From Myxococcales bacterium (GTDB lineage Bacteria; Myxococcota_A; Bradymonadia; Bradymonadales; GCA-2716585), in the NCBI GenBank assembly GCA_002716585.1, contig PBBL01000073.1, positions 22,464 to 86,463 on the forward strand: a stretch of 64,000 nucleotides of DNA, written 5' to 3'. Under the pieces are notes generated by a model. That model saw only the letters and a program-made list of their open reading frames with translations, was not told the DNA's origin and did no database searches. Below, piece by piece: positions 50,432-58,568 of the stretch. Position numbers and translations under genes: made by a program. Position 1 is the stretch's first letter. Every line of letters begins with the position of its first letter.

Positions 50432-51532
50432 GTGCCCGAATCACGCCAGGCCCTCAAGCTCGCCTTGTTGGACTTCATCGAACGCGGCCAGGGCCGCTTC
50501 GAGGCGCTCGCCCTCCGGCTGTTCGCCTACCAACACCGACACAACCCGGCGTACCGGGCCCACTGTGAGCGTCGCGGCGCGAGCCCCGACCGCGTCGCGC
50601 GGTGGACCGAGATCCCCACCGTCCCGACCGACGTGTTCCGCCACGTCCCCCTGTTCTGTGGACAACCATCGGAGGCCACCGTTGTGTTCCGCACCAGCGG
50701 CACCACCAGCGGTCGCCGGGGCGAGCACCACCTGCGCTCCTTGACGGTCTACCACGCCAGCGCCCTGCGCGCGATCGACACCTTCCTGCTGCCCGATGGC
50801 CCCCACCGCCCAGCCCTGATGCTCGCCCCCCCGCCCGAGGCGCTCCCCGACTCCTCGCTCAGCAGCATGCTCGGCCTCATCGCCCGCGAGCGCGCCCCGG
50901 ACGCCCTCTTTGCCTGGAACGACGACGGCCTCGACCTCCCAGGCGCCCTCAACTGGCTCACCGACGCCTCCCGCCGCGACGCCCCGGTCCTCCTGTTGGC
51001 GACCTCGTTCGCCCTCGTGAAGCTGTTCGACGCCATGCCACACCAGCGCCTCACCCTGCCGCCCGGCTCCATCATGATGCCCACCGGCGGCACCAAGGGG
51101 CGCACCCGCGAGGTCACCGCCGCCGAGATCGAGGCGCTCGCCGAGGAGCGCCTCGGCGTCGCGGCCGACCACGTCGTCTCCGAGTATGGGATGACCGAGC
51201 TGGGCTCTCAGTTCTACGACCCCCGGCTCGCCGAAGCGCTCGCAAGAAAAGACGCATCGCCTGCCTCCGACTCGCCTCGGCTCTCCGGCCCGCCCTGGTG
51301 CCGGGTCACGGTGCACGACCCGCTCACGCTCGCCGAGGTCCCCCTCGGTGAGCCGGGGCTCCTGCGGTTCACCGACCTGAGCAACCTCGACAGCGTCTGC
51401 AGCGTGCAGACCTCGGACCGCGGGCGCCTGCTGCGCTCCACGCCCCAGGGCGATACGCTGACCCTGCTGGGCCGTCAAGCCGGGGCTCGCCCCCGAGGCT
51501 GCTCGCTGCTGATCGAGGAGATGCTGACGTGA
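50432..51532 (+). CDS. LuxE-like acyl-protein synthetase
   Basis: 366 residues of the ANL adenylating superfamily, LuxE branch. RTSGTTSGRRGEHHL is the ATP phosphate-binding loop, LLATSFALVKLFDA and IMMPTGGTKGRTREV follow, and YGMTELGSQFYDP is the A5 motif. LuxE activates a fatty acid as acyl-AMP and passes it to a Cys on itself and then to LuxC. Its GTG start has only a weak ribosome site. The stop overlaps the next ATG (ATGA-type overlap), a sign of a working pair with the LuxC-like protein. Confidence 0.88.
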   Translation: MPESRQALKLALLDFIERGQGRFEALALRLFAYQHRHNPAYRAHCERRGASPDRVARWTEIPTVPTDVFRHVPLFCGQPSEATVVFRTSGTTSGRRGEHHLRSLTVYHASALRAIDTFLLPDGPHRPALMLAPPPEALPDSSLSSMLGLIARERAPDALFAWNDDGLDLPGALNWLTDASRRDAPVLLLATSFALVKLFDAMPHQRLTLPPGSIMMPTGGTKGRTREVTAAEIEALAEERLGVAADHVVSEYGMTELGSQFYDPRLAEALARKDASPASDSPRLSGPPWCRVTVHDPLTLAEVPLGEPGLLRFTDLSNLDSVCSVQTSDRGRLLRSTPQGDTLTLLGRQAGARPRGCSLLIEEMLT

Positions 51533-52794
51533 CCGACCTCCGCGAGGCCGCCGCCCACGCTCGCCGCTGCGCCCAGGCCTGGAGCGCTCGCCCGGTCGAG
51601 GAGCGCGTCTACCTCCTCACCGGCTGGGCCGCCACCTGGATCAACCCGCTCGCCTCCAGCGACCGGATCGACGCTGTCCATGAGATCGCCCAGGGCTGTG
51701 GCCTCTCGGTCCCCAACGTCGCCTGGGGCATCACCACCACCTGCGACGCCGCCCTGAGCGGCCTGGAGACCCTGCTCACCGCCAGCCTCGGCGATCTCCG
51801 GCGCCTCGGCGACTACCCCACCGGCGCCGAAGGCTTCCCGGTCCGCGCGCTCCCGATCGCCCTGTGTGGTCACGTCTGGGCCTCGACCCTGCCCACGTCC
51901 GGCTGGATCCCCGCGCTCGCCTCGCTCGCGCTCGGGAGCGCCGTCCTCATCAAGGCCCCCCGCCCCGCGCTCGCCGCCGCCGAGCACCTCGCCGCGTCAC
52001 TCGCCGAGTTCGACCCGCTCCTCGGCCAGGCGGTCGCCGTCTCCTCCTGGACCGGCGGCAGCGCGACGGACGCCGAGCTGGTCGAGCTGTGCGATGGGAT
52101 CGTCGTCTCCGGCGGGAGGCAGGCGGTCGATCGCTACGCCGCGCTGTCGCTCGCGCGCCACCGCGGCGCCATCCCCTGCGTCGCCTTCGGGCCGGGCGAG
52201 AGCCTCGCCGTCGCCCCGGTGGACGCCGGAGAGCCCGATCTGGACACCCTCGACGCGCTGGCGCTCGACGTCGCCGCCTACGACCAGCTCGGCTGCCTCT
52301 CCCCCACCGCGCTCTGGGTTGAAGGCGCCGAGCGCGTCGAGCCCTGGGCCGCGGGCCTGGCCAGCGCCCTCGACCGCGTGGCGCTGGAGCTGCCGCGCGG
52401 CGAGGTCCCTGATGACGCCGCTGCCGCGATCATGCAACGCCGTGGGGCGGCGGAGTTTGTCGGGCGCGTGTTCGAAGCCGCCGACGCGCTCGTCCTCCTG
52501 GAGCCTGAGCCCATCGGCGACACCCCGCGCTACCGCACCGTCCCCGTCCACACCTACGACGGCGGCCCGACGGGCCTGCGTGACGCGCTCATGGCGCGAC
52601 CGCGCCGACCGCGGCTGCTCTCCGCGGCGGTCGCGGGCGGGCTCGACACGCGACAGCGCTACGCCGACGCCCTCCTCCCCCTCGGCGTCCACCGGATCTG
52701 CTCCCCCGGCATCCAGCAAAGCCCGCCCGCGACCTGGCACCATGACGGGATGAACTGGCTGGCTCAGCTGGTTCGGTTCGTCGACCTGGGGTGA
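51529..52794 (+). CDS. LuxC-like acyl-CoA/acyl-protein reductase
   Basis: 421-residue NADPH-dependent reductase that turns activated fatty acid into long-chain aldehyde. Catalytic Cys256 lies in AYDQLGCLSPTALWVEG, the LuxC form of the aldehyde-dehydrogenase thiolase site, and the diagnostic C-terminal motif appears as IQQSPPATWHHDGM. GHVWASTLPTSGW and ALGSAVLIKAP form the nucleotide-binding region. Together with the LuxE-like protein it makes a fatty acid reductase; luxD, luxA and luxB are absent, so light production is not implied. Its stop overlaps the GTG of the GT87 gene. Confidence 0.9.
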   Translation: MTDLREAAAHARRCAQAWSARPVEERVYLLTGWAATWINPLASSDRIDAVHEIAQGCGLSVPNVAWGITTTCDAALSGLETLLTASLGDLRRLGDYPTGAEGFPVRALPIALCGHVWASTLPTSGWIPALASLALGSAVLIKAPRPALAAAEHLAASLAEFDPLLGQAVAVSSWTGGSATDAELVELCDGIVVSGGRQAVDRYAALSLARHRGAIPCVAFGPGESLAVAPVDAGEPDLDTLDALALDVAAYDQLGCLSPTALWVEGAERVEPWAAGLASALDRVALELPRGEVPDDAAAAIMQRRGAAEFVGRVFEAADALVLLEPEPIGDTPRYRTVPVHTYDGGPTGLRDALMARPRRPRLLSAAVAGGLDTRQRYADALLPLGVHRICSPGIQQSPPATWHHDGMNWLAQLVRFVDLG

Positions 52795-54185
52795 CCGCGA
52801 TGACCTCCACCCCAACCTCCGCCTGGGCTCACCGCGCCCTCGTCGCCGTCGCCCTGCTCATCCACCTCGCCGTGGTCCTCTCGGTCGCCCAGCAGCCGCT
52901 CCGCGTCAACCGGGCCGACCCGTCCACCCGCTCCGTCATCTGGCCGCTCCACAACGACACCGTCCACCGCTTCGGACCCGCCTCTGATTTCTTCGCCGTC
53001 TACCACGCGGGCGCCAACCTCCGTCAGGGGCACACCCCCTACAGCCACCTGGAGCGCCCCCGACGCACCCCCTACTTCTTCGGGTTCCGCTACCTGCCCG
53101 TGGTCGGCCAGACGCTCGGGCGCGCCGCCACCCACCTGGAGCCGCGTCACGCCTGGTGGGGCTGGATCATCGTCTTGGAGGTGACGCTGGCGCTGTTCAT
53201 CGTCGTGTTCCGACGCCGCGCCCGGGAGGCGTGGCTCCAGACCCTCGGCACCTGCCTGCCGCTCCTGAGCAGCCCCTACATGCTGGAGCTGCACATGGGG
53301 CAGTTCACCTTCCTGACCGTCTCGCTGGTGCTGATCGGGTTGATGGTGCACGGCTGGCCCGACGACGACACCGACGCCAACCCCGTGTGGACCGGCGCCG
53401 CCTCGGCCGCCGCCTTCACGGTCGCGGTCCTGCTGAAGCTGTTCCCGCTGGCCACCGCCCCGGCGCAGCTCCGCGACAGGCGCCACTGGCCTGCGCTGGG
53501 GGCCGCCGTCGCGCTGACCCTGATCACCGGGCTGGCGTTCTTCATCCCCAACCCTGAGGCCTGGGACCGCTTCTACCAGGCCAACTTCTCACGCCCCGGC
53601 GGCGGGATGAACTCGGGGAACTATGGCCTCGTCTACCTGCTCTACCTGCTCGGGAACGAGCTGCAGTGGTCGGTGATCACCGACCACTGGTGGACCTTCG
53701 TCGCCGCCTTCCGTAACGTGATCCTCGCCGGGACCGCGCTCTGGGTCCTGTTCGCGCGCGCCGAGGTCCTCCTCGGCGTCTGCCTCATGTTCCTGGCCCA
53801 CTTCGTGAGCTACATCCATGTCTGGGAGCACCACATGAGCGCGCTGATCCCGATCGGCCTCGTCATGCTGGCCGTCCAGCGGCAGACGCGGCGACCCCCG
53901 CCCTGGGTCCTCGGGGTCGTCATCGCCGCCACCGTCGCGCTGGCGCTGCCGACGCTCTTTGTCTTCATCGATGAGATCAAGGACACCCGCGTGGAGTTCC
54001 CGAACGAGGCGTGGTCCTTCTCAGCGCAAGCGGCGCTGGTGCTGTGCAAAGCGCTGCCGACCGCGGCGCTCTATGGCGTGTGCGCCTGGTGGGTGGGTCA
54101 GCAGGGGTTCGGGTGGCCCCCCTCGCTGGCGTGGTCACGCCAGGAGGAGCCCCCTGAACCTGTCAGTGCAGATGGGCCACCGTGA
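52791..54185 (+). CDS. Polytopic membrane glycosyltransferase, GT87-like (DUF2029)
   Basis: 464 residues with about ten hydrophobic segments. The first TM (ALVAVALLIHLAVVLSV) is followed by an outer loop with DFFAVYHAGANLRQGHTPYS, the acidic catalytic loop of GT-C enzymes of the DUF2029/GT87 group that use polyprenyl-phosphate sugars as donor. FTFLTVSLVLIGLMVHGW and LKLFPLATAP are the usual later blocks. GTG start overlaps the LuxC stop; an ATG three codons later is the alternative. Overlap with luxC-luxE suggests a lipid or glycolipid pathway. Its 3' end overlaps mutS2 (convergent) by 23 bases. Confidence 0.8.
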   Translation: MTAMTSTPTSAWAHRALVAVALLIHLAVVLSVAQQPLRVNRADPSTRSVIWPLHNDTVHRFGPASDFFAVYHAGANLRQGHTPYSHLERPRRTPYFFGFRYLPVVGQTLGRAATHLEPRHAWWGWIIVLEVTLALFIVVFRRRAREAWLQTLGTCLPLLSSPYMLELHMGQFTFLTVSLVLIGLMVHGWPDDDTDANPVWTGAASAAAFTVAVLLKLFPLATAPAQLRDRRHWPALGAAVALTLITGLAFFIPNPEAWDRFYQANFSRPGGGMNSGNYGLVYLLYLLGNELQWSVITDHWWTFVAAFRNVILAGTALWVLFARAEVLLGVCLMFLAHFVSYIHVWEHHMSALIPIGLVMLAVQRQTRRPPPWVLGVVIAATVALALPTLFVFIDEIKDTRVEFPNEAWSFSAQAALVLCKALPTAALYGVCAWWVGQQGFGWPPSLAWSRQEEPPEPVSADGPP

Positions 54186-56757
54186 CCCCGTCTCCGCCCT
54201 CACCCTGCTGTCCCGGTCGGTAGGAGCGCACGTAGCGCGACGACGGGAGGAAGGCCCGGACCGCCCGCTTGAGCGCCCCGGTCCCATGCCCGTGAATCAC
54301 GTAGACCCCAGGCTCGTCGGCGTGGTAGGCGGCGTCGAGGAACAGCTCCAGGCGCTCGATCGACTCATCGGCGCGCAGACCGCGCAGATCGACCGTGTTG
54401 CTCGGGCTCTGGGGCGGCAGCACCACGACGCCGCCCTCCTGCTCCGCGGCCCCGGCCCCGTAGGGCCGCTTGGCGGTCGCGCTCTGCTCCGCGGCGCGCT
54501 CGGGGCCTTCGGGGGAGACGTAGATGTCATCCAGGCCGATCGACGTCCGGATCGAGCCGATCTGAACCGCGACCTTGCCGTCGTTTTGCAGCTCCAGCAC
54601 GCTCCCGGCCCTCTTGAACGGCAGCACGAACACCTTGTCGCCGACCTGAAGCTCCTCGGTCCGCACCTGACGACGTCCCTGCGCCACCTTCTCCCGCTGA
54701 CGGCGATCTTTGTGCCGACCGACCTTCTCCTCCAGCGCGTCGAGCGCCTTCTGCGAGGCCTGCACGTCGTCGTGGGTGATGGTGTCCGGGCTGTCGGCGC
54801 TCTGGAGCACCTTGACCACGTCACGCACCGCGTCGCGCGCCGTGTTCAGCTCATCGAGCGCCGCCTGCACCTCCTCATCGACCCAGGCGCGCTGCTCCCG
54901 GCGCAGCTTGTCCAGCTCACGCTCCAGCCGCTGCTCCAGCTTGCGCGCGTCCTGGCGTGAGTTGCGCGCCCTCGCCAGCTCGCGGTCGAGCCGATCCTGG
55001 GTCTTCTCCAACTGCTGAAGGATGGTCTCGATCTCCGCCTGCCCAAGCCCCTCGGACAGCTCCTGAGCGCGCGTCAGGATCGTGTCGGCGAGCCCGAGGC
55101 GGCGCGCGATGCGGATCGCGTACGAGCTGCCCGGCAGCCCCATCGACAGCCGGTAGGTCGGCGAGAGCGTGTCGATGTTGAAGCCCACCGCCGCGTTGAC
55201 GAACATCGTCGACTTCAGCGCCAGCGTCTTGACCCCTTCCAGGTGGGTCGTCACCGCCACCATCGCGCCCCGGTTGCCCAGGTACTCCAGCAGCGCCGTC
55301 GCCAACGCCGCCCCCTGCGCCGGATCGGTGCCGGTGAACAGCTCGTCGAGCAACACCAGCGACTCCCCGTCCACCCGCGCCAGGAAGCTCGTGATGTTGG
55401 TCACGTGCCCCGAGAAGGTCGACAGATCGCGCTCGATCGACTGCTCGTCGCCGATGTCGGTGAAGATCCCCTTGAACATCGGGATCACACAGCCCGGCCT
55501 CGCGGGCAACAGCAACCCCGCCCGCGCCATCAGGCTGCACAGCCCCAGCGTCTTGAGCGTGACCGTCTTACCACCCGTGTTCGGCCCCGAGATCACCAAC
55601 ACCCGCTGCCGCTTGCCGTCCTTCTCCGTGTCGCCCAGGATGATGTCGTTGGCGATCACCTCAAAGGGCTTGTCGCTTTCCTGTGACTTGTAGGTGAGCA
55701 TGGGGTGCCTCACCTCGCGCAGATCCACCGCCCCCTCGCTCGACAGCGCGGGGCGGTTCGCGCCCAGATCGATCGCCACCCGCCCCATCGCGCTGGTGAC
55801 GTCGAGGTAGGTCAGCAGGTCCACGTTGGCCATCAGCGTCCCCGCGTGCTGCGCGACCATCCGCGACAGCCGCGCCAGGATCCGACGCTCCTCCTCCTGG
55901 ACCTCCATCTGCGCCAGGCGCAGCTCGTTGTTCATCTCCACCAGCTCGGTCGGCTCGATGTAGATGGTCTGCCCCGAGCCGCTCGTCCCGTGCACGATCC
56001 CCGGGACGTTCCCTTTCTCCCCCGCTCGAATCGGGAGGACGTAGCGATCCTCTCGGAGGGTGTAGAAGTCGTCCTGAAGGAAGGTCTGAAAGTCGCTGCT
56101 CTTGAGGTAGCCGTCCACCCGCCGACGGAGCCGGTCGTTGTAGTTGGCCACTCGTCGCCGGAGCGCGCCCAGGTCCGGGCTGGCGTGATCCGCCAGCTTG
56201 CCGGACGGGTCAAACGCCTTCTCGATCATGTTGACCAGCTCGGGCGTCGAGATCAGATCGTCGCCCACCTGCGCCAACAGCGGCGCCACGTGCGCGCGGC
56301 TGCGAAAGTAGGTCTTCGCCTCACCGGCGACCCGCGCGCAGGACGCCACCTCCAGCAGATACTCCCCGTCCAGCACGCCCCCACGCTCCACGTGGTGCAG
56401 GAACCGCCCGATCGGGCTCAGCCCTCTCACGGGGGGCGCCTGATCGGTCGAGATCAGGCGCTGGACCTCCTCCACCTCACAAAGGCGACGCTCCACCGAC
56501 TCGCGGTGTTGGAGCGGCGGCAGCTGCGTCGCGATCGCCTGCCCCTGATCGCTGGCGCAGTGCCGTGACAACCTCTCCAGCAGCCCTCGCCACTGCAAAT
56601 CGTCCAGGCTCTTGGGGGGCAGATCCACCCCGTGTGGCCCGTCGTAATCTTCATCGAGCACCGCCAGCGTCTCGCGCATGATCGAGACATAGGAGCGGAA
56701 GCTCTCCGGGTCGTACTCGGGACCCGACGTGTCGTTCTTCTGTTGTTCAGCGTCCAT
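54163..56757 (-). CDS. mutS2: Endonuclease MutS2
   Basis: 864-residue MutS2: N-terminal core, ABC-type ATPase with Walker A GPNTGGKT near residue 390, signature segment SIERDLSTFSGHVTNI, Walker B ESLVLLDELFTGTDP, a long helical arm with coiled coil (LDRELARARNSRQDARKL) and a C-terminal Smr nuclease domain with VDLRG and HGHGTG. MutS2 acts in recombination control and in splitting collided ribosomes. GGAG lies before the ATG. It lacks the mismatch-recognition domain of MutS, as expected. Confidence 0.96.
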   Translation of the reverse strand: MDAEQQKNDTSGPEYDPESFRSYVSIMRETLAVLDEDYDGPHGVDLPPKSLDDLQWRGLLERLSRHCASDQGQAIATQLPPLQHRESVERRLCEVEEVQRLISTDQAPPVRGLSPIGRFLHHVERGGVLDGEYLLEVASCARVAGEAKTYFRSRAHVAPLLAQVGDDLISTPELVNMIEKAFDPSGKLADHASPDLGALRRRVANYNDRLRRRVDGYLKSSDFQTFLQDDFYTLREDRYVLPIRAGEKGNVPGIVHGTSGSGQTIYIEPTELVEMNNELRLAQMEVQEEERRILARLSRMVAQHAGTLMANVDLLTYLDVTSAMGRVAIDLGANRPALSSEGAVDLREVRHPMLTYKSQESDKPFEVIANDIILGDTEKDGKRQRVLVISGPNTGGKTVTLKTLGLCSLMARAGLLLPARPGCVIPMFKGIFTDIGDEQSIERDLSTFSGHVTNITSFLARVDGESLVLLDELFTGTDPAQGAALATALLEYLGNRGAMVAVTTHLEGVKTLALKSTMFVNAAVGFNIDTLSPTYRLSMGLPGSSYAIRIARRLGLADTILTRAQELSEGLGQAEIETILQQLEKTQDRLDRELARARNSRQDARKLEQRLERELDKLRREQRAWVDEEVQAALDELNTARDAVRDVVKVLQSADSPDTITHDDVQASQKALDALEEKVGRHKDRRQREKVAQGRRQVRTEELQVGDKVFVLPFKRAGSVLELQNDGKVAVQIGSIRTSIGLDDIYVSPEGPERAAEQSATAKRPYGAGAAEQEGGVVVLPPQSPSNTVDLRGLRADESIERLELFLDAAYHADEPGVYVIHGHGTGALKRAVRAFLPSSRYVRSYRPGQQGEGGDGVTVAHLH

Positions 56758-56775
56758 GATCGCTCTCCACCACGC

Positions 56776-57915
56776 TCAGGGCAGCGCAGGGACGATGATC
56801 ACGTTCTGACCAGGCCCCCCCGCGCCTATCTCCACAAAAAGATCACGTTCGTTGGATACCCCAACGCTCACCTCGTAGGGCTCATCGGCCCAACCCGTCT
56901 GCTCCGGGCAGAGGGTCGGCCCCAGCTCGTACACCGTGATGACGTCGCCGGGCTCGATGAGCGCGTCATCTTCAAAACCAACCATCACGAACCCACCGCG
57001 CCCGCCCAACGACACGAAGCCTGTCGTCGTGCAGTCCGCGTCCGGCTCACCGAGCAACAACGCGGGGTCGTTGAACATGTTGTCGTCCCCCTGGAGGTTC
57101 GACTCCCACACCCGCGCCACGAAGCGCTCCGCCTCGCCGGGCTTGCGCAGCCCGACCGCGTCCAGATCCGCCCCTGGCGTGTTGCCCGTCGAGACCGAGC
57201 TGGCGTCCTCGATCAAGAGGCGCTCGAACGTCGGGACGCACACACACCCCTGAACGCAGCGCCCTCCGGCGCAGTCGGCGTCGGTGCTGCACTCGGCCGC
57301 GCAGGCCTGACAGAACCCGCCCTCCTGGCACAGCTCGCCCATCGGGCACTCGGAGTTCGCGACGCACGACGTCCCACCGTCGAGGGTCACCTGAACCGAG
57401 CGGGTCACGTAGCACGCCCCGGTGTCCGCCCAGGCCGTCAGGGTGTTGACCCCGTTGCGCAGCGGCACGCCGCTCACGACGCTCTCCGCGGCGTCGCTCA
57501 AGACCCCTGAGCTGAACCCCAGGGTCTCGTTCTCCACCGTCACGACGACCTCACCCTCCAGGTCGGTCGCCACCCGCACCTCGATCTGAACACCCGCCTC
57601 GATCGCATCGACGTCATCGGCGGGCGTCAGCACGTCACCCTCCTCCGGCGACAGGAGCAGCAGCGATCCCTGCTCGCACACGCCCACCTGCCCGGTCGTC
57701 CCCGCTGTGCCTGCTGTCCCCGTCGTGGTGTTTGAGGTCCCGCCGCCGGTCGCCCCGGTCGTGCCGCCGGTCGTCCCGCCACCGGTCGCGCCGCCGGTCG
57801 TCGCGCCGCCGGTCGTTCCATTGTTTGGGGACGCCTGGGGGCCCTCGTCGCCGTCGTCCCCACACGCGAGGAGGGTCACCCCGGTGAGGGCGAGGAGGAC
57901 AAAAACGGGTCTCAT
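56776..57915 (-). CDS. Secreted lipoprotein sharing a C-terminal domain with the 13.1-kb lipoprotein
   Basis: About 379 residues from the ATG at 57915; an ATG at 57942 is also possible, and neither has a strong ribosome site. The signal peptide ends with TLLAC. A Gly/Thr/Ala linker follows, then a beta-sandwich-like segment (EVRVATDLEGEVVVTVEN), a Cys-rich stretch (CPMGELCQEGGFCQACAAEC) and a C-terminal domain with LLIEDASSVSTGNTPGADLD, LLGEPDADCT, TVYELGPTLC and DEPYEVSVGVSNERDLFVEI. That last domain matches the end of the TSP3 lipoprotein at 13.1-13.9 kb block for block. Likely surface exposed. Confidence 0.8.
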   Translation of the reverse strand: MRPVFVLLALTGVTLLACGDDGDEGPQASPNNGTTGGATTGGATGGGTTGGTTGATGGGTSNTTTGTAGTAGTTGQVGVCEQGSLLLLSPEEGDVLTPADDVDAIEAGVQIEVRVATDLEGEVVVTVENETLGFSSGVLSDAAESVVSGVPLRNGVNTLTAWADTGACYVTRSVQVTLDGGTSCVANSECPMGELCQEGGFCQACAAECSTDADCAGGRCVQGCVCVPTFERLLIEDASSVSTGNTPGADLDAVGLRKPGEAERFVARVWESNLQGDDNMFNDPALLLGEPDADCTTTGFVSLGGRGGFVMVGFEDDALIEPGDVITVYELGPTLCPEQTGWADEPYEVSVGVSNERDLFVEIGAGGPGQNVIIVPALP

Positions 57916-58130
57916 GACCGCAGTGGACGTGCGACTTCGCATGGCTTCAATCGGGTTTGGTGGTGGTGGTCAGCGACGAGCGCCCGGAGGCGCGTCCAGT
58001 CGAACGAAGGCGAGCAGGCCGCCCTGGCTCGCCCGAGGATCCTGGGAGCGCCGGACACCCAACCGATGCGCTGGGTCGGCGAGCCCCTGGCCGTGGACAC
58101 AAAATCCTCGACCGGACCCGGGTCTGGCGC

Positions 58131-58159
58131 AATCTAAGGAGGCGATCGCGGTTCGTCAA
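58131..58159 (-). promoter_or_regulatory. Candidate sigma-70 promoter of the 57.9-kb lipoprotein
   Basis: TTGACG (58154-58159) and TAGATT (58131-58136) are 17 bases apart on the minus strand, in the 269-base gap after the small unknown gene. Transcription would start near 58124, leaving an unusually long leader of about 200 bases to the lipoprotein start. Confidence 0.5.
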
Positions 58160-58184
58160 CGCCCAACGCGTGGGATTGTCCAAT

Positions 58185-58514
58185 TCAACCCTGGCGCAGG
58201 TGTTGGAGGTCGAGGATGTCACAGGGGGTCAGCTTCTGAAAGCTGACCTTGACCTTCTTGCGCTCCGAGACGTCGAACCCGTTGGCGTCCTCAGCCTTCA
58301 TGTGGCGCTGCACCTCCAGCTCGGCGATCGCCGCCGCGGGGAGCGCGTGCGCTTCGCTCGATCCATCCGGGCGCGTCCAGGTCACCGTCAGCGGATCCGT
58401 CCCTTCGGTGATCGCGATCGTCACCCTCTCCACGCCGTCCAGGGACTGGAAGGTGCGCGAGTAGATCCCTTCGGGGACGCGATCGTGGTTGGTGATCGTT
58501 CGGTAGAGCTTCAT
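58185..58514 (-). CDS. Small conserved-looking protein of unknown function
   Basis: 109 residues from the ATG at 58514, which has AAAGGA about nine bases upstream. No signal peptide or membrane helix. The sequence alternates strands and charged turns (YRTITNHDRVPEGIYSRTFQ, VERVTIAITEGTDPLTVTW) and ends with a short helical segment containing a single Cys. I do not recognise a family. It is divergent from the large helical protein, with only 54 bases between the starts, so the two may share a regulatory region. Confidence 0.6.
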   Translation of the reverse strand: MKLYRTITNHDRVPEGIYSRTFQSLDGVERVTIAITEGTDPLTVTWTRPDGSSEAHALPAAAIAELEVQRHMKAEDANGFDVSERKKVKVSFQKLTPCDILDLQHLRQG

Positions 58515-58568
58515 TCTACAACATCCTTTCGTGTATGCTCGGTCGTGGCACCGCACGTGAGCAGGCCC

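Noticed and set aside
50432..52794. Bioluminescence (lux) operon
   Set aside because: Only LuxE- and LuxC-like proteins are present; no luxA, luxB, luxD or flavin reductase.
57957..58568. Upstream extension of the large helical protein frame
   Set aside because: It overlaps the divergent 109-residue gene and the lipoprotein promoter, and its composition is unlike the downstream protein; the ATG at 58569 is preferred.
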